A DNA stretch of 64,000 nucleotides from Neptuniibacter sp048548695 (lineage in GTDB: Bacteria; Pseudomonadota; Gammaproteobacteria; Pseudomonadales; Balneatricaceae): NCBI RefSeq assembly GCF_048548695.1, contig NZ_JBLYIF010000005.1, one strand, 5' to 3'. Numbering within the stretch: position 1 is the first letter of the stretch; each line of letters begins with the position of its first letter. A program made the translations under genes and the position numbers. The notes under the pieces are model-generated. The model was not told where the DNA came from. It made no database searches and saw nothing but the letters and a program-made list of their open reading frames with translations. Of the stretch, positions 18,712 through 26,309 are shown piece after piece.

Positions 18712-19140
18712 ATGCCAAATAAAAGCGATTCTTTCACACATTTTGAGCCTTACCCAATTGTTAAGGGTGAGGAATACATGAATGAGAAACAGAAGGATCA
18801 CTTCCGTAAGATTCTATTGTCCTGGAAGCAGGAGTTGATGGAAGAGGTGGACAGCACAATCCATCACCTGCGCGAAGAGCCTTCCAACTTTGCTGACCCA
18901 AGCGATCGTGCCAGCCAGGAAGAAGAGTTCAGTCTGGAACTGCGTACCCGTGACCGCGAACGCAAATTGATCAAAAAGATCAATGAAGCACTCGATTTCA
19001 TCGATGAAGATGAATACGGCTACTGTGACGCATGCGGTATTGAGATTGGCATCCGCCGGTTAGAAGCACGACCAACGGCTTCTCTCTGCATAGACTGCAA
19101 AACCCTGGCTGAAATCAAAGAAAAACAGCTTGGCGGTTAA
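18712..19140 (+). CDS. dksA: RNA polymerase-binding transcription factor DksA
   Basis: ppGpp co-regulator that inserts a coiled coil into the RNA polymerase secondary channel and controls rRNA and stress promoters. The 142-residue product has the coiled coil with the tip motif DPSDRAS (D62, D65, A67; DxxDxA conserved) and the four-cysteine zinc site C105-x2-C108-x17-C126-x2-C129. The start ATG 18712 is eight bases after GAGG; a GTG two codons earlier is too close to it. Upstream of gluQ, as in Pseudomonas. Confidence 0.96.
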   Translation: MPNKSDSFTHFEPYPIVKGEEYMNEKQKDHFRKILLSWKQELMEEVDSTIHHLREEPSNFADPSDRASQEEEFSLELRTRDRERKLIKKINEALDFIDEDEYGYCDACGIEIGIRRLEARPTASLCIDCKTLAEIKEKQLGG

Positions 19141-19184
19141 GCGTCCCGGAGCCTGAGACCCATCCAGGCTCCGGCCTCTCGACT

Positions 19185-20081
19185 ATGGCGGCCGCAAACT
19201 ACATCGGGCGTTTCGCTCCATCACCCACCGGGGCTTTACACTTCGGTTCGCTGCTGGCTGCACTGGCCAGCTACCTTGATGCCCGGGCACACAATGGCCA
19301 ATGGCTTCTACGCATCGAAGATCTCGATCCTGCCCGAGAGCAGCCCGGAATCAAAGCCGACTTTGCCAGAGTACTGGACGCCTTTGGCTTCGAATGGGAC
19401 GGCCCCATCAGTTATCAGAGTGATCGACTAACGCTTTATACCTCAGCATTGCACCAACTGCATGAGCAGCACCGAACATACCCTTGCAGTTGCTCTCGTA
19501 AAGAGATTCAACAACGCACCGGTACCCACCAATACGACGGCCACTGTTTTAATCAGTTACCTAAAGCTAACCGCAAACTGGCCACCCGGCTCCACTGCAC
19601 CAGCGGAGCACTGTGCTTCCATGATCGGATTCAGGGTACCCGCTGCCATGACCTGCAACAGGAAAGCGGGGACTTTATTCTACGCCGCCGTGACGGCCTC
19701 ATCGCCTACCAGTTAGCCGTGGTCGTTGATGACTATCTGCAAGGCATTACCCATGTGGTACGCGGCTGTGATCTGTTGAATGAAACGCCACGACAAATCC
19801 AACTACAAAACTATCTGGACTACCCTTCACCCTGTTATGCCCACATCCCTGTAGCCACTAACCCGATGGGGCAAAAATTAAGCAAACAAACCGGCGCAAC
19901 AGCGCTGGACATAACCCAGCCCTCACAGCAATTATTCAGAGCCTTACAGCAACTGCACCAGTCACCACCTGAAGAGCTACAGCGGGCTGATGTGAACACA
20001 CTTATCAGCTGGGCAATACAGAATTGGCAGTGTCATAACATTCCGGCCACTGAGAAAAAGACCGCACCTTTACCAGAATAA
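19185..20081 (+). CDS. gluQ: Glutamyl-Q tRNA(Asp) synthetase
   Basis: Truncated GluRS paralogue that attaches glutamate to queuosine at position 34 of tRNA(Asp). The 298-residue product has GRFAPSPTGALHFGSLLAAL (HIGH-like HFGS), a zinc-site region CSCSRKEI, VRGCDLL, and KLSKQ as the KMSKS loop. It lacks the anticodon-binding domain, as the family does. It follows dksA by 44 bases and is probably co-transcribed with it. Confidence 0.95.
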   Translation: MAAANYIGRFAPSPTGALHFGSLLAALASYLDARAHNGQWLLRIEDLDPAREQPGIKADFARVLDAFGFEWDGPISYQSDRLTLYTSALHQLHEQHRTYPCSCSRKEIQQRTGTHQYDGHCFNQLPKANRKLATRLHCTSGALCFHDRIQGTRCHDLQQESGDFILRRRDGLIAYQLAVVVDDYLQGITHVVRGCDLLNETPRQIQLQNYLDYPSPCYAHIPVATNPMGQKLSKQTGATALDITQPSQQLFRALQQLHQSPPEELQRADVNTLISWAIQNWQCHNIPATEKKTAPLPE

Positions 20082-20278
20082 CCCGCATTGTGTACTGCAC
20101 AATAAAATATTTTTTAATGTAACCTGAGTCAGTAATAAACCGTTAAATCTATTTAAAAGATAAAGTTTTATTATTCAAAAACAATCAATTATATACTTAA
20201 GTAAACTAGACCTCCGACATACTCCAACAGTCGCAGTAATGTGCTCTGCAACATGAAAAAATATACTACTAAAGTTGT

Positions 20279-20308
20279 TTGCACCTTTTCGAAAGGTCCT
20301 GTTATAGT
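20279..20308 (+). promoter_or_regulatory. Sigma70-type promoter ahead of the A-rich RNA
   Basis: TTGCAC at 20279-20284, an 18-base spacer and TATAGT at 20303-20308 predict a start near 20315. The upstream region 20095-20275 is unusually AT-rich and could supply UP-element contacts. No convincing sigma54 site (GG-N10-GC) is visible, unlike Pseudomonas crcZ. Confidence 0.55.
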
Positions 20309-20314
20309 GGCCTC

Positions 20315-20510
20315 CGAAAACAACAAGAAGCATGCTTTGAAACATGCGCCGCAATAAAAATAAAAATAGGTAGTATGCGTAAAAGCCCCGCCTCGAATAA
20401 AAATAAAAATGAGGTTTGAATAGCAGATCGTAGAGCAGCACAACGCAATATAGCTCTACAATAAAAATAAAAGTGGGAAATAACGTTGTCCCCTGATATG
20501 CGATCTGCTC
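20315..20510 (+). ncRNA. Putative CrcZ-like A-rich, Hfq-binding RNA (or pcnB leader)
   Basis: The gap between gluQ and pcnB (20082-20595) has no credible coding region but carries four A-rich motifs on the plus strand: AAAACAACAAGAAG (20317-20330), AATAAAAATAAAAAT (20353-20367 and 20396-20410) and AATAAAAATAAAAG (20460-20473). Read as triplets they are AAN/ARN repeats, the form bound by the distal face of Hfq and by Hfq-Crc. Structure surrounds them: GCATG/CATGC (20330-20334 with 20343-20347), CCTC/GAGG around motif 2 (20391-20394 with 20411-20414), GTAGAGC/GCTCTAC (20430-20436 with 20453-20459), and a 9-bp stem AGCAGATCG/CGATCTGCT (20422-20430 with 20501-20509) enclosing motif 3. The two last stems share one G and may be alternatives. 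Pseudomonas crcZ sits at the same place before pcnB. No T-run terminator is seen, so the 3' end is uncertain. Confidence 0.55.
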
Positions 20511-20595
20511 CCCATCCCCCTCTATGTAACTCCATCTCTATTCATACTCCAGGCTTAACGTAAGGTTTTACTTATACCCTGCCCCTATCGGTGGT

Positions 20596-22050
20596 ATGAT
20601 GCGCAGCCTGAAACTCGGAGCGACTGCGGTTTTATTGCTATCAATGGGCAGATCACTTTTCCAACACATCATTTCACGCCTGCTTGGCCTTTTGGGTATC
20701 ACTATCCAAGAACCCCCGGCAGAACAGGCCGATATCATCTTCAGTAAACGAATCATTCCTGAAGCAGAACATCGTATCCCTCGCCGTCTGCTGGATGACA
20801 ACGCTCTGAAAGTCGCTTATCGACTGCAAGATAGCGGCTATGAAGGCTACCTGGTAGGCGGCTGTATACGCGACCTGCTGCTCAGCAAAGTGCCTAAGGA
20901 TTTCGACGTAGCCACTGACGCTCATCCAGAAGAGGCCGCCGAGCTATTTCGCCGCTCCCGCTTAATCGGTCGACGCTTCAAACTGGTTCACGTTCGCTTT
21001 GGCCGCGACCTGGTTGAAGTCGCCACGTTCCGTACTAGTCATGACAATCAAGTTAAGCAAGATGATCAGGCTGGCCGTCAGTGTGACAGCGGCATGATCC
21101 TGCGCGATAACGTTTACGGCACCATAGAAGATGATGCGCGACGACGTGACTTTACCGTCAATGCCCTTTATTACTGCCCGAAAGATCATTGCGTATATGA
21201 CTTCGCCAATGGCTACCAGGATCTGCAGCAGCGCCGCTTACGCATCATGGGCACCGCTTCAGACCGCTACCGTGAAGATCCGGTACGCATGCTCCGCGCC
21301 GCCCGGTTTGCCGCCAAACTGGATTTCACCATTGAGCCCGCGAGTGAAAAACCGATTTTTGAACTGGGTCAACACCTGAGTAAAATAGCGCCGGCTCGAC
21401 TGTTTGATGAAACACTTAAACTGTTCCAGTCCGGTCATGCAGTAGCGTCATTCACCGAACTGCGCCGCCTAGACCTGTTCCGTTACCTGTTTCCCCAGGT
21501 AGAACCATTACTGGAACAAGATATACCGGAGATGCCAGTTGATACTCTGGTACTCAATGCACTAAACAACACCGATAGAAGGCTGGCTCAGAACAAAAGC
21601 GTGACCCCGGCATTCCTGTTTGCTGCCCTGCTCTGGTATCCCACCAAGCAGCTTATGGAAAAGCTGATTCGGGAGCAGAACATGCCGCAGCTACCAGCAC
21701 TGCACGAAGCCGCCAACCAGGTGCTGGCAGCACAAGTACGCACAACGGCAATTCCCCGCCGCTTTTCTACACCGCTGCGTGAAATATGGGAACTCCAATT
21801 AAGGTTAACCCGGCGCAGTGAAAAATCAGCAGCACGCACCTTCGAGCACCCGCGTTTTCGCGCCGCTTATGATCTGCTTCTGTTAAGGGAAAACAGCGGT
21901 GAGGCCTTAGATGGCCTAAGCCAATGGTGGACCGACTATCAAACCGCCAACCCTGACCAGCGTCACTCCATGAGTCAGCAGCCCGCCACAGCTGAACGCC
22001 CCAAGCGGCGGCGCCGCAGACGCGCGCCTAGCAATCGAGCAAATGACTGA
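20596..22050 (+). CDS. pcnB: Poly(A) polymerase I
   Basis: Adds poly(A) tails to RNA 3' ends and promotes decay. The product (484 residues from this start) has the nucleotidyltransferase signature YLVGGCIRDLLL ... PKDFDVATDA with the catalytic aspartates, RRDFTVNALYY and a very basic C-terminus (PKRRRRRRAP) typical of PAP. The start is uncertain: ATG 20596 has GGTGG only one base away, and ATG 20644 (MGRSLFQHI) gives an N-terminus closer to the usual length but lacks a ribosome binding site. It heads an operon with folK, panB and panC, as in Pseudomonas. Confidence 0.93.
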   Translation: MMRSLKLGATAVLLLSMGRSLFQHIISRLLGLLGITIQEPPAEQADIIFSKRIIPEAEHRIPRRLLDDNALKVAYRLQDSGYEGYLVGGCIRDLLLSKVPKDFDVATDAHPEEAAELFRRSRLIGRRFKLVHVRFGRDLVEVATFRTSHDNQVKQDDQAGRQCDSGMILRDNVYGTIEDDARRRDFTVNALYYCPKDHCVYDFANGYQDLQQRRLRIMGTASDRYREDPVRMLRAARFAAKLDFTIEPASEKPIFELGQHLSKIAPARLFDETLKLFQSGHAVASFTELRRLDLFRYLFPQVEPLLEQDIPEMPVDTLVLNALNNTDRRLAQNKSVTPAFLFAALLWYPTKQLMEKLIREQNMPQLPALHEAANQVLAAQVRTTAIPRRFSTPLREIWELQLRLTRRSEKSAARTFEHPRFRAAYDLLLLRENSGEALDGLSQWWTDYQTANPDQRHSMSQQPATAERPKRRRRRRAPSNRAND

Positions 22051-22534
22051 CCCAGTCATCTGCTTCATTGGGCTTGGCAGCAATCTGGCTGAGCCCACCG
22101 GCCAGGTTAGGCAAGCGCTGCAAGAACTCAGCGACCTACCCGACACCCAGCTACTGAAAGCATCCTCACTCTATAGCTCATCCCCTGTAGGCCCTCAGGA
22201 TCAACCCGACTTTATCAATGCCGTGGCGGCAATTACCACGACGCTGCCAGCACATGATCTGCTAGATCAATTACAGGCGCTGGAACAGGCACATCACCGC
22301 ATCAGAGAGCGCCACTGGGGACCAAGAACGCTGGATTTGGACTTATTACTTTACGGCGAACAGACCATCGCGACCCACCGGCTACAGGTACCCCATCCCT
22401 GCATGCCAGAGCGCAATTTCGTCCTTTACCCTCTGGCTGAAATTGCTCCAGAATGTCTGATACCAGGGTTCGGGCCACTATCTAAACTGCTCACAACTTG
22501 TCCTCTGGGCAGCCTGACCCAGTTGCAGGTATAA
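22043..22534 (+). CDS. folK: 6-hydroxymethyl-7,8-dihydropterin pyrophosphokinase
   Basis: Transfers pyrophosphate from ATP to the pterin in folate synthesis. The 163-residue product has FIGLGSNLAEP near the N-terminus, SSLYSSSPVGPQDQPDFINAV, RERHWGPRTLDLDLLLYG with the metal-binding DLDLLL, and VPHPCMPERNFVLYPLAEIAP. All are HPPK signatures. It overlaps the end of pcnB by eight bases. Confidence 0.97.
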   Translation: MTDPVICFIGLGSNLAEPTGQVRQALQELSDLPDTQLLKASSLYSSSPVGPQDQPDFINAVAAITTTLPAHDLLDQLQALEQAHHRIRERHWGPRTLDLDLLLYGEQTIATHRLQVPHPCMPERNFVLYPLAEIAPECLIPGFGPLSKLLTTCPLGSLTQLQV

Positions 22535-22569
22535 TTCGCGAATAATCTGCCAACAGGACGCTGAATTCC

Positions 22570-23364
22570 ATGAGCACCACCACACTGCACACCCTGTCGA
22601 CACTAAAACAGCAAGGTCAAAAATTTGCCGTACTGACTGCCTATGATGCCTGCTTTTCACAACTGATTAGCGAAGCCGGTGTCGAGGTAATTCTGGTAGG
22701 CGACTCCCTGGGCATGGTATTGCAGGGGCAGGATAGCACCCTGCCAGTATCCGTCGCCGATATGGCTTACCACACAGCTTCCGTAGCCCGAGGCAACCAG
22801 GGCAGCCTGATCATGGCCGACCTGCCATTTATGAGTTACGGCACGCCTGAACAAGCTATGCAAAGCGCTGCAGAGTTAATGCAGGCTGGAGCCAACATGG
22901 TCAAGCTGGAAGGCGGAGCATGGCTGGAAGAAACCGTATCTGTGCTGGCTGAGCGAGGCGTACCCGTGTGTGCCCACCTCGGCCTAACCCCACAGATGGT
23001 TAATCAGCTGGGTGGGTATCGGGTACAGGGGCGTGACAAAACCTCCGCTCAACAGATGATTAAAGATGCCTGCTTATTACAGGATGCCGGTGCCAGCATC
23101 CTACTACTGGAGTGTGTCCCTGCACTGCTTGCCAAAGAGATTACTCTGGCGGTAGATATTCCTGTGATCGGCATTGGTGCTGGCCCAGACACTGATGCTC
23201 AGGTACTGGTGATGCACGATATGCTAGGTATCACACCCGGACGCTCACCTCGCTTTGTGAAAAACTTCATGGCAGAAACCGGTAACATCACAGATGCTTT
23301 TGCCGCTTATGCCAAAGCCGTTAAAGAAGGCAGCTTCCCAGCTACTGAACACTGCTTCGAGTAA
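22570..23364 (+). CDS. panB: 3-methyl-2-oxobutanoate hydroxymethyltransferase
   Basis: Makes ketopantoate from alpha-ketoisovalerate, first committed step of pantothenate synthesis. The 264-residue product has LTAYDACFSQLISEAGVE, VGDSLGMVLQG, MADLPFMSYGT, MVKLEGG, CAHLGLTPQ and IGIGAGPDTDAQVLVMHD, covering the metal and substrate sites of PanB. It lies 35 bases after folK and nine bases before panC; its substrate comes from the valine branch fed by ilvI-ilvH. Confidence 0.97.
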   Translation: MSTTTLHTLSTLKQQGQKFAVLTAYDACFSQLISEAGVEVILVGDSLGMVLQGQDSTLPVSVADMAYHTASVARGNQGSLIMADLPFMSYGTPEQAMQSAAELMQAGANMVKLEGGAWLEETVSVLAERGVPVCAHLGLTPQMVNQLGGYRVQGRDKTSAQQMIKDACLLQDAGASILLLECVPALLAKEITLAVDIPVIGIGAGPDTDAQVLVMHDMLGITPGRSPRFVKNFMAETGNITDAFAAYAKAVKEGSFPATEHCFE

Positions 23365-23372
23365 ATCCGACC

Positions 23373-24233
23373 ATGATCACTGTACACAGCATTCAGGCAC
23401 TGCGTGCTGCTCTGGCCCCCTTACGCCAGTCAGGCAAAACTATCGCCTTAGTGCCCACCATGGGCAACCTGCATGATGGACACCTGCAATTGATTGACCT
23501 GGCAAAACAGCATGCAGATATCACTGTGGCAACGATCTTTGTCAATCCATTGCAGTTCGGGGCCGGCGAAGACCTGGATACATATCCCCGCACCCTGACA
23601 GAGGATCAAGCCAAGCTCAACAGTCGCGACTGCGATTTCCTGTTCGCCCCCAATGAAGTGGAAATGTACCCCAACGGCAGAGCTCAGCAAACTGAAGTAT
23701 CAGTGCCTGCCATATCGGACATACACTGCGGTGCCAGCCGCCCCGGCCACTTCACCGGTGTAGCGACCGTTGTCTGCAAGCTATTTGGTATTGCCCAGCC
23801 TGACGTTGCCGTGTTTGGTGAAAAAGATTACCAGCAGCTGAAAGTTATCCGTCAGATGGCAACCGATCTATGCATACCCGTCAACATTATCGGCGCCCCC
23901 ATCGCTCGCAATAAAGACGGCCTGGCCCTTAGCTCACGCAACGGTTATCTCAGCGAGCAAGAAATACAGCTAGCTAAAACCCTTAGAGCAACATTGCAGC
24001 AGACCGCCGACCTGCTACAGCAGGGCAACCGCAACATTGCCGAGCTACAAGAGTCTGCGCAACAACAGTTGGAACAACACGGGTTTAAACGAGACTATTT
24101 TGTCATCTGTCGCCAACACGACCTGCAACCCGCTGACTCAACGGATAAGAATCTGGTTATTCTGGCAGCAGCACATCTGGGAGCTGCCCGCTTAATTGAT
24201 AACCTGGAAGTGCTACTCAGCTCCAGCGAATAA
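23373..24233 (+). CDS. panC: Pantothenate synthetase
   Basis: ATP-dependent ligation of pantoate and beta-alanine. The 286-residue product has VPTMGNLHDGHLQLI (HIGH-like), IFVNPLQFGAGEDLDTYPRT, GHFTGVATVVCKLFGIAQPDVAVFGEKDYQQL and the KMSKS-equivalent LALSSRNGYLS. Length and order of motifs are standard for PanC. Last gene of the pcnB-folK-panBC unit; a weak AACACC/GGTGTT hairpin (24232-24249) follows the stop but has no T-run. Confidence 0.97.
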   Translation: MITVHSIQALRAALAPLRQSGKTIALVPTMGNLHDGHLQLIDLAKQHADITVATIFVNPLQFGAGEDLDTYPRTLTEDQAKLNSRDCDFLFAPNEVEMYPNGRAQQTEVSVPAISDIHCGASRPGHFTGVATVVCKLFGIAQPDVAVFGEKDYQQLKVIRQMATDLCIPVNIIGAPIARNKDGLALSSRNGYLSEQEIQLAKTLRATLQQTADLLQQGNRNIAELQESAQQQLEQHGFKRDYFVICRQHDLQPADSTDKNLVILAAAHLGAARLIDNLEVLLSSSE

Positions 24234-24617
24234 CACCTGCCTCGGTGTTGGATCAAAAGTACCGAGCCACTTCTACCAGCGGCCATGGCTCATAGTGGCC
24301 TTCCACAACCCGCAACAACCTGTTAATTTGGCAATAGGGTGATTAGGGAATACACCTTACGCAATGGACCTGTCCTGATGTTTGCCTGTGGTTGACAAAT
24401 CACGAGGCAATACGCAGACTGCAAAACGTAAGCACTGCAGCGCACAAAAACCTCTTATATCTGCGGTAGTCGCTTACCTTAAAAAAGCGTTTTAAACCCG
24501 ACGGGAGTGCAGATTAATGCCGGTGTTTAATAACATGCTTTTGTACTCGTTTTCCGAGTCATCCAAAAGAATTCACTCCGCGTGAACATTTACACTTAAG
24601 CTTAAGAGGCATTAAGA
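24234..24617 (+). other. Intergenic region panC-thiolase with a 12-bp palindrome
   Basis: A 384-base gap without a credible gene. TTGACA at about 24393 has no good -10 partner, and no convincing promoter could be assigned. The palindrome CTTAAGCTTAAG (24595-24606) sits directly ahead of the thiolase ribosome binding site (AGAGG), a position where a bound protein or local pairing could affect initiation. I see no small RNA or repeat elsewhere in the gap. Confidence 0.4.
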
Positions 24618-25799
24618 ATGCGTGATGTTGTTATTGTAGCCGCCGGCCGTACTGCTGTTGGCACCTTTGGTGGAACCCTGTCCAAAATCCCTGCATCCGA
24701 TCTCGGCGCTACAGTTATCAAAGGCCTGCTGGAAAAATCAGGTATCGATGGCGCTCAGGTTGACGAAGTTATCATGGGCCAGGTTCTAACCGCAGGCTGC
24801 GGTCAGAACCCCGCTCGTCAGGCATGTATCAATGCCGGCCTGCCAATAGAAGTCTCTGCTCTTACCATCAACAAAGTATGTGGCTCCGGCCTGAAAGCCA
24901 TTCAGATGGCCACTCAGGCGATTCGCTGCGGTGATGCCGAAATCATCATTGCTGGCGGCCAGGAAAACATGAGCCTGTCACCACATGTACTGCCTAATTC
25001 TCGTAACGGCTCCCGCATGGGCGACTGGAAAATGGTCGACACCATGATCAAGGATGGCCTATGGGATGCGTTCAACGATTATCATATGGGTATTACCACT
25101 GAAAATATCGTTGAAAGATACGGCTTTACCCGTGAAGAACAGGATGCTTTCGCTTCTGCCTCTCAGAACAAAGCGGAAGCGGCGGTTACTTCCGGTCGTT
25201 TTAAAGACGAGATTTTCCCGGTAACCATTCCTCAGCGTAAGGGCGACCCAATCGTTTTTGATACCGACGAGCAGCCACGTTTTGGCTGTACTCCTGAAGC
25301 ACTGGGCAAACTGCGTCCGGCATTCAAAAAAGACGGTACCGTAACCGCCGGTAACTCCTCCACCATCAATGATGGCGCAGCTGCGGTTATTGTCTGCTCT
25401 GCTGAAAAAGCTGCCGAACTGGGCCTGCCAGTGTTGGCCAAAGTCGCCGGTTATGCATCTGCTGGTGTTGACCCATCTATCATGGGCACGGGTCCAATCT
25501 GTGCTACGCAGAAAGCCTTGACGAAAGCAGGCTGGAGCGTAGCGGACTTGGAGCTGGTTGAAGCGAACGAAGCATTTGCTGCTCAGGCCATGTCCGTCAA
25601 CAAGGACCTGGGCTGGAACACCGATATCGTTAACGTTAACGGCGGCGCTATCGCACTAGGTCACCCAATCGGTGCTTCAGGCTGTCGCGTTTTCGTTAGC
25701 CTGTTGCACGAAATGGCTAAGCGCGACGCCAAGAAAGGACTGGCTACCCTGTGTATCGGTGGCGGCATGGGTACTGCTTTAGCAGTTGAGCGCGACTAA
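24618..25799 (+). CDS. Acetyl-CoA acetyltransferase (thiolase)
   Basis: Condenses or cleaves acetyl-CoA/acetoacetyl-CoA; biosynthetic-type thiolase of the PhaA/AtoB group. The 393-residue product has the nucleophile cysteine in NKVCGSGLKAIQMA (about residue 90), the GGQENMS stretch, NEAFAAQAM, NVNGGAIALGHPIGASGCR with the catalytic histidine, and CIGGGMGTA with the second cysteine. Codons favour CGT, GCT and GGT more than neighbouring genes, suggesting high expression. It stands alone, between a long upstream gap and a strong terminator, with no phaB or other PHA gene visible in the window. Confidence 0.94.
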   Translation: MRDVVIVAAGRTAVGTFGGTLSKIPASDLGATVIKGLLEKSGIDGAQVDEVIMGQVLTAGCGQNPARQACINAGLPIEVSALTINKVCGSGLKAIQMATQAIRCGDAEIIIAGGQENMSLSPHVLPNSRNGSRMGDWKMVDTMIKDGLWDAFNDYHMGITTENIVERYGFTREEQDAFASASQNKAEAAVTSGRFKDEIFPVTIPQRKGDPIVFDTDEQPRFGCTPEALGKLRPAFKKDGTVTAGNSSTINDGAAAVIVCSAEKAAELGLPVLAKVAGYASAGVDPSIMGTGPICATQKALTKAGWSVADLELVEANEAFAAQAMSVNKDLGWNTDIVNVNGGAIALGHPIGASGCRVFVSLLHEMAKRDAKKGLATLCIGGGMGTALAVERD

Positions 25800-25814
25800 G
25801 CGCAAGAGTGGTGC

Positions 25815-25846
25815 AAAAAAACCGCAGCTTATGCTGCGGTTTTTTT
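25815..25846. terminator. Bidirectional rho-independent terminator
   Basis: CCGCAGC, loop TTAT, GCTGCGG with A-run before and T-run after; it closes the thiolase gene from the left and the convergent 126-residue gene from the right. Confidence 0.93.
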
Positions 25847-25847
25847 A

Positions 25848-26228
25848 TTACCTGAAAAACGACTTAGGTAACAGGTGATCATAACCATGAAGTGCTCGCC
25901 AAGGCATAAACATTAACTCAAACATGGCATCCATCTGCTGTGTCATCTGCAATTGAAATTGCTCAGCTACCTGTTGAAATACCTGCTCATCGGCAACGGT
26001 GGAAAATGTTTCTTGCCGCACCTTGCCCTGCTCAACCAACGTACGTTCAGCTTTAATCAGGCTCTTAGAGCCATCCATACGAATTTCTATCGACTGATAC
26101 TCACAGTTACCCAAGGGTAACGCTGCGGGAGGGAGTACTTCAGCCTCTTGCGGTTGTGCCGGTAGCAGATCCTGGTGTTTGTCAGACACAACGTTCTTCG
26201 GCAACACGGGACGGGCGAATCTTGACAT
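25848..26228 (-). CDS. Conserved-looking hypothetical protein
   Basis: A 126-residue protein I do not recognise. It has a proline-rich N-terminal third (1-40), then a predicted mixed segment (NCEYQSIEIRMDGSKSLIKAERTL) and a helical, glutamine- and methionine-rich C-terminal half (QVAEQFQLQMTQQMDAMFELMFMP). No signal peptide or membrane segment. A GAGG site precedes the ATG at normal distance and the gene ends against a strong terminator, so it is probably real. Convergent with the thiolase gene. Confidence 0.65.
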   Translation of the reverse strand: MSRFARPVLPKNVVSDKHQDLLPAQPQEAEVLPPAALPLGNCEYQSIEIRMDGSKSLIKAERTLVEQGKVRQETFSTVADEQVFQQVAEQFQLQMTQQMDAMFELMFMPWRALHGYDHLLPKSFFR

Positions 26229-26309
26229 GATACAGGCCTCATTTAATCGACTGATTAACCCTAGCCTAGCCTAAAAATCACTATTGTGCAGTGCAAAATT
26301 TTCACGTCA

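Noticed and set aside
20353..20473. The repeated A-rich motif as a CRISPR-like array or simple satellite
   Set aside because: Only three near-identical 15-base copies with unequal spacing (43 and 64 bases), different flanks and hairpins; no cas genes in the window.
20500..20520. Rho-independent terminator for the A-rich RNA
   Set aside because: The stem ending at 20509 is followed by a C-rich stretch without a T-run, so it was not called a terminator.
20175..20535. Minus-strand open frames with alternating Phe/Tyr-Ile-Leu runs between gluQ and pcnB
   Set aside because: They are translations of the complementary ATTTTTATTTTTATT repeats in different frames, have no ribosome binding site and overlap one another; the signal is the A-rich RNA on the plus strand.
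24393..24430. TTGACA upstream of the thiolase as a promoter
   Set aside because: No acceptable -10 hexamer at 16-18 bases spacing.
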